A program made the translations under genes and the position numbers. DNA of 64,000 nucleotides from Euonymus europaeus (lineage: Eukaryota; Streptophyta; Magnoliopsida; Celastrales; Celastraceae), in the NCBI GenBank assembly GCA_963580455.1, contig OY756964.1, positions 27,502,001 to 27,566,000 on the forward strand. The letters are read 5' to 3'. Of this stretch, positions 62,739-64,000 are shown piece by piece. Under the pieces are notes generated by a model. The model ran no database searches and was not told where the DNA came from. It was given only the letters and a program-made list of their open reading frames with translations. Position 1 is the first letter of the stretch. The number at the start of each line of letters is the position of its first letter.

Positions 62739-63015
62739 CACTGCTTTTCGAGCTCTACAATCCTGGCGTTTTGGATTTTGATTCAGAACTCGTGGCTAGT
62801 AGGTCTCGTTTCACCTAGTTAGCCGCGAAATGTTGTTTCTTTAGGTAAACGGTTTTATGAATATCCGTTGACTCCGAGTTCTGAATTCGGTGATTTTTAG
62901 CTTGATTTCACACTAATTTTCGAGCTCTACAATCCTGGCATTTCGGATATTGATTTCAGAACTCGTGGCTAGTTGGTCCTTTTTCACCTATTTAGCCGCG
63001 CAATGTGGTTTCTTT
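62739..63015. repeat. Divergent cassette, third of three
   Basis: Third copy of the cactgctttt/cactaatttt pair, with an intact ttggtcctttttcacc, so it is closer to the copy at 40,609 than the one at 61,370 is at that landmark. A further isolated cactaatttt with cggatattg monomer begins near 63,931 and runs off the window. Confidence 0.82.
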
Positions 63016-64000
63016 ACGTAAACGGATTTACGAATATCCGTTGACTCCGAGTTCTGAATTCGGTGATTTTTAGCTTGATTTCGCACTACTTTTCGAGCTC
63101 TACGATCCTAGAGTTTCGGATTTTGATTTCAGAACTCGTGGCTAGTTGGTCTCGTTTCACCTAGTTAGCCGCGAAATGTGGTTTCTTTACGTAAACAGAT
63201 TTATGAATATCCGTTGACTCCGAGTTCTGAATTCGGTGATTTTTAGCTTGATTTCATACTACTTTTCGAGCTCTACGATCCTGGAGTTTCGGATTTTGAT
63301 TTCAGAACTCGTGGCTAGTTGGTAGTTAGCCGCGAAATGTGGTTTCTTTATGTAAACAGTTTTATGAATATCCATTGACTCCGAGTTCTGAATTCGGTGA
63401 TTTTTAGCTTGATTTCACACTACTTTTCGAGCTCTACGATCCTGGCGTTTCGGATTTTGATTTCAGAACTCGTGGCTAATTGGTCTCGTTTCACCTAGTT
63501 AGCCGCGAAATGTGGTTTCTTTACGTAAACTGTTTTATGAATATTCGTTGACTCCGAGTTCTGAATTCGGTGATTTTTAGCTTGATTTCACACTACTTTT
63601 CGAGCGCTACGATCCTGGCGTTTCGGATTTTGATTTCAGAACTCGTGGCTATGTTTGTCTCGTTTCACCTAGTTAGCCGCGAAATGTGGTTTCTTTACGT
63701 AAACGGTTTTATGAATATCCGTTGACTCCGAGTTCTGAATTCGGTGATTTTTAGCTTGATTTCACACTACTTTTCGAGCTCTTCAATCCTGGCGTTCGGA
63801 TTTTGATTTCAGAACTCGTGGCTAGTAGGTCTTGTTTCACCTAGTTAGCCGCGAAATGTGGTTTCTTTACGTAAACGGTTTTATGAATATCCGTTGACTC
63901 CGAGTTCTGAATTCTGTGATTTTTAGCTTGATTTCACACTAATTTTCGAGCTCTACAATCCTGGTGTTTCGGATATTGATTTCAGAACTCGTGGCTAGTT

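Larger units (their letters stand above)
1..64000. repeat. 173-bp tandem satellite array, whole window
   Basis: The window is filled end to end with head-to-tail copies of one 173-bp unit, about 370 in all. The spacing was measured between successive gaattc sites: 324, 497, 670 and 843, and again 10,161 and 10,334. Counted from gaattc, landmarks are gagctc at unit positions 40-45, tttcgga near 60, a variable stretch at 105-122, tttacgtaaa at 131-140 and ccgttgactccgag near 157-168. I saw no inverted copy. The representative unit is about 42% G+C. The length is close to one nucleosome, as in many centromeric satellites of plants and animals; that role is inferred. I do not recognise the family. 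No stretch of more than about 35 bp is non-satellite, so there are no genes to annotate. Confidence 0.98.
61051..64000. repeat. Indel-rich, diverged monomers at the right end
   Basis: About seventeen units with many private indels: gattcagaac near 61,411, the rewritten ggctattggtcatttctcaa near 61,600, a 12-bp loss giving aatgtagtaaacgg near 62,328, a 12-bp loss giving gttggtagttagcc near 63,320, gaaatctgtttc near 62,487 and ctatgtttgtctcg near 63,650. Subfamily A alleles (acaatcc, agtagg) are common again, while the ttcacactac allele stays B-like. The cactgc/cactaatttt cassette occurs twice (61,370 and 62,739), 1,369 bp apart. Diverged units are expected where homogenisation is weak, for example near the edge of an array. 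No gene seen. Confidence 0.85.

Noticed and set aside
1..64000. CENP-B box in the monomer
   Set aside because: I looked on both strands for the core pattern TTCG, four bases, A, two bases, CGGG. Candidates around ttcgagctc, ttcggaactcg and the reverse of ccgagttctgaa fail at required positions.
1..64000. CRISPR array
   Set aside because: The repeats are contiguous 173-bp units with no short repeat/unique spacer alternation, and no cas-like gene is present.
1..64000. 5S rRNA, tRNA or other RNA gene tandem array
   Set aside because: The unit shows no 5S rRNA internal control region, no tRNA A/B box pair in proper spacing with a cloverleaf, and has T-rich sequence throughout.
1..64000. Telomeric or interstitial telomere repeats
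   Set aside because: No run of TTTAGGG, TTAGGG or TTAGG was seen; the recurrent atttttagc is part of the monomer.
1..64000. Naming the species or known satellite family
   Set aside because: The unit length and style fit plant or animal centromeric satellites, but I do not recognise the sequence. A search of satellite and genome databases with the 173-bp unit would decide it.

Overview
The whole 64 kb is one uninterrupted tandem satellite array. The unit is 173 bp (about 370 copies, all head-to-tail in the same orientation), and I found no protein gene, RNA gene, recognisable transposon, CRISPR array or promoter in it. My reading of a representative unit, counted from the EcoRI site gaattc, gives about 42% G+C, 13 CpG dinucleotides, and about 67 T against 33 A on the + strand. 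A near-nucleosome-length unit arranged in higher-order repeats (HORs) points to centromeric or pericentromeric heterochromatin of a eukaryote. A flowering plant is my first guess and an animal is possible. I do not recognise the satellite family, so the species cannot be named from this window.

Layout. (1) 1 to about 5,000: an older-looking subfamily A (ttcgcactac, acaatcc, ttcggaac, agtagg) with an 11-unit HOR of 1,860 bp, three monomers collapsed to a perfect palindrome, a 31-bp deletion, and the only foreign-looking insert in the window (3,131-3,162). (2) About 5,000-10,250: switch to subfamily B (ttcacactac, acgatcc, ttcagaac, agttgg), with a 10-unit duplication and a 3-unit HOR of 519 bp. 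(3) 10,253-22,623: the most homogeneous block, an 18-unit HOR of exactly 3,109 bp repeated almost four times. (4) About 22,600-28,980: nested duplications that reuse part of the 18-unit HOR (3,283, 1,382 and 4,665 bp offsets). (5) About 29,700-49,200: a mosaic of short local HORs of 4, 5, 6, 7, 8, 9, 10 and 11 units. (6) About 49,195-56,120: a 20-unit HOR of 3,461 bp, two copies, with 6-unit duplications nested in it. (7) About 56,340-61,050: an 8-unit HOR, a segment copied from about 14.5 kb upstream, and a dimer HOR. (8) About 61,100-64,000: indel-rich, diverged monomers, with some return of subfamily A alleles.

The parts fit together as a record of repeated unequal exchange or local amplification: young identical blocks in the middle, more diverged monomers toward both window ends. 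Every monomer carries short dyad symmetries (gagctc, tttacgtaaa, an aacgg/ccgtt stem, and a dyad around gaattc), which may matter for centromeric chromatin. Many variable positions are CpG sites alternating with TpG or CpA, as expected from deamination of methylated cytosine. Distances were obtained by locating diagnostic variants by eye; block borders are approximate unless stated.
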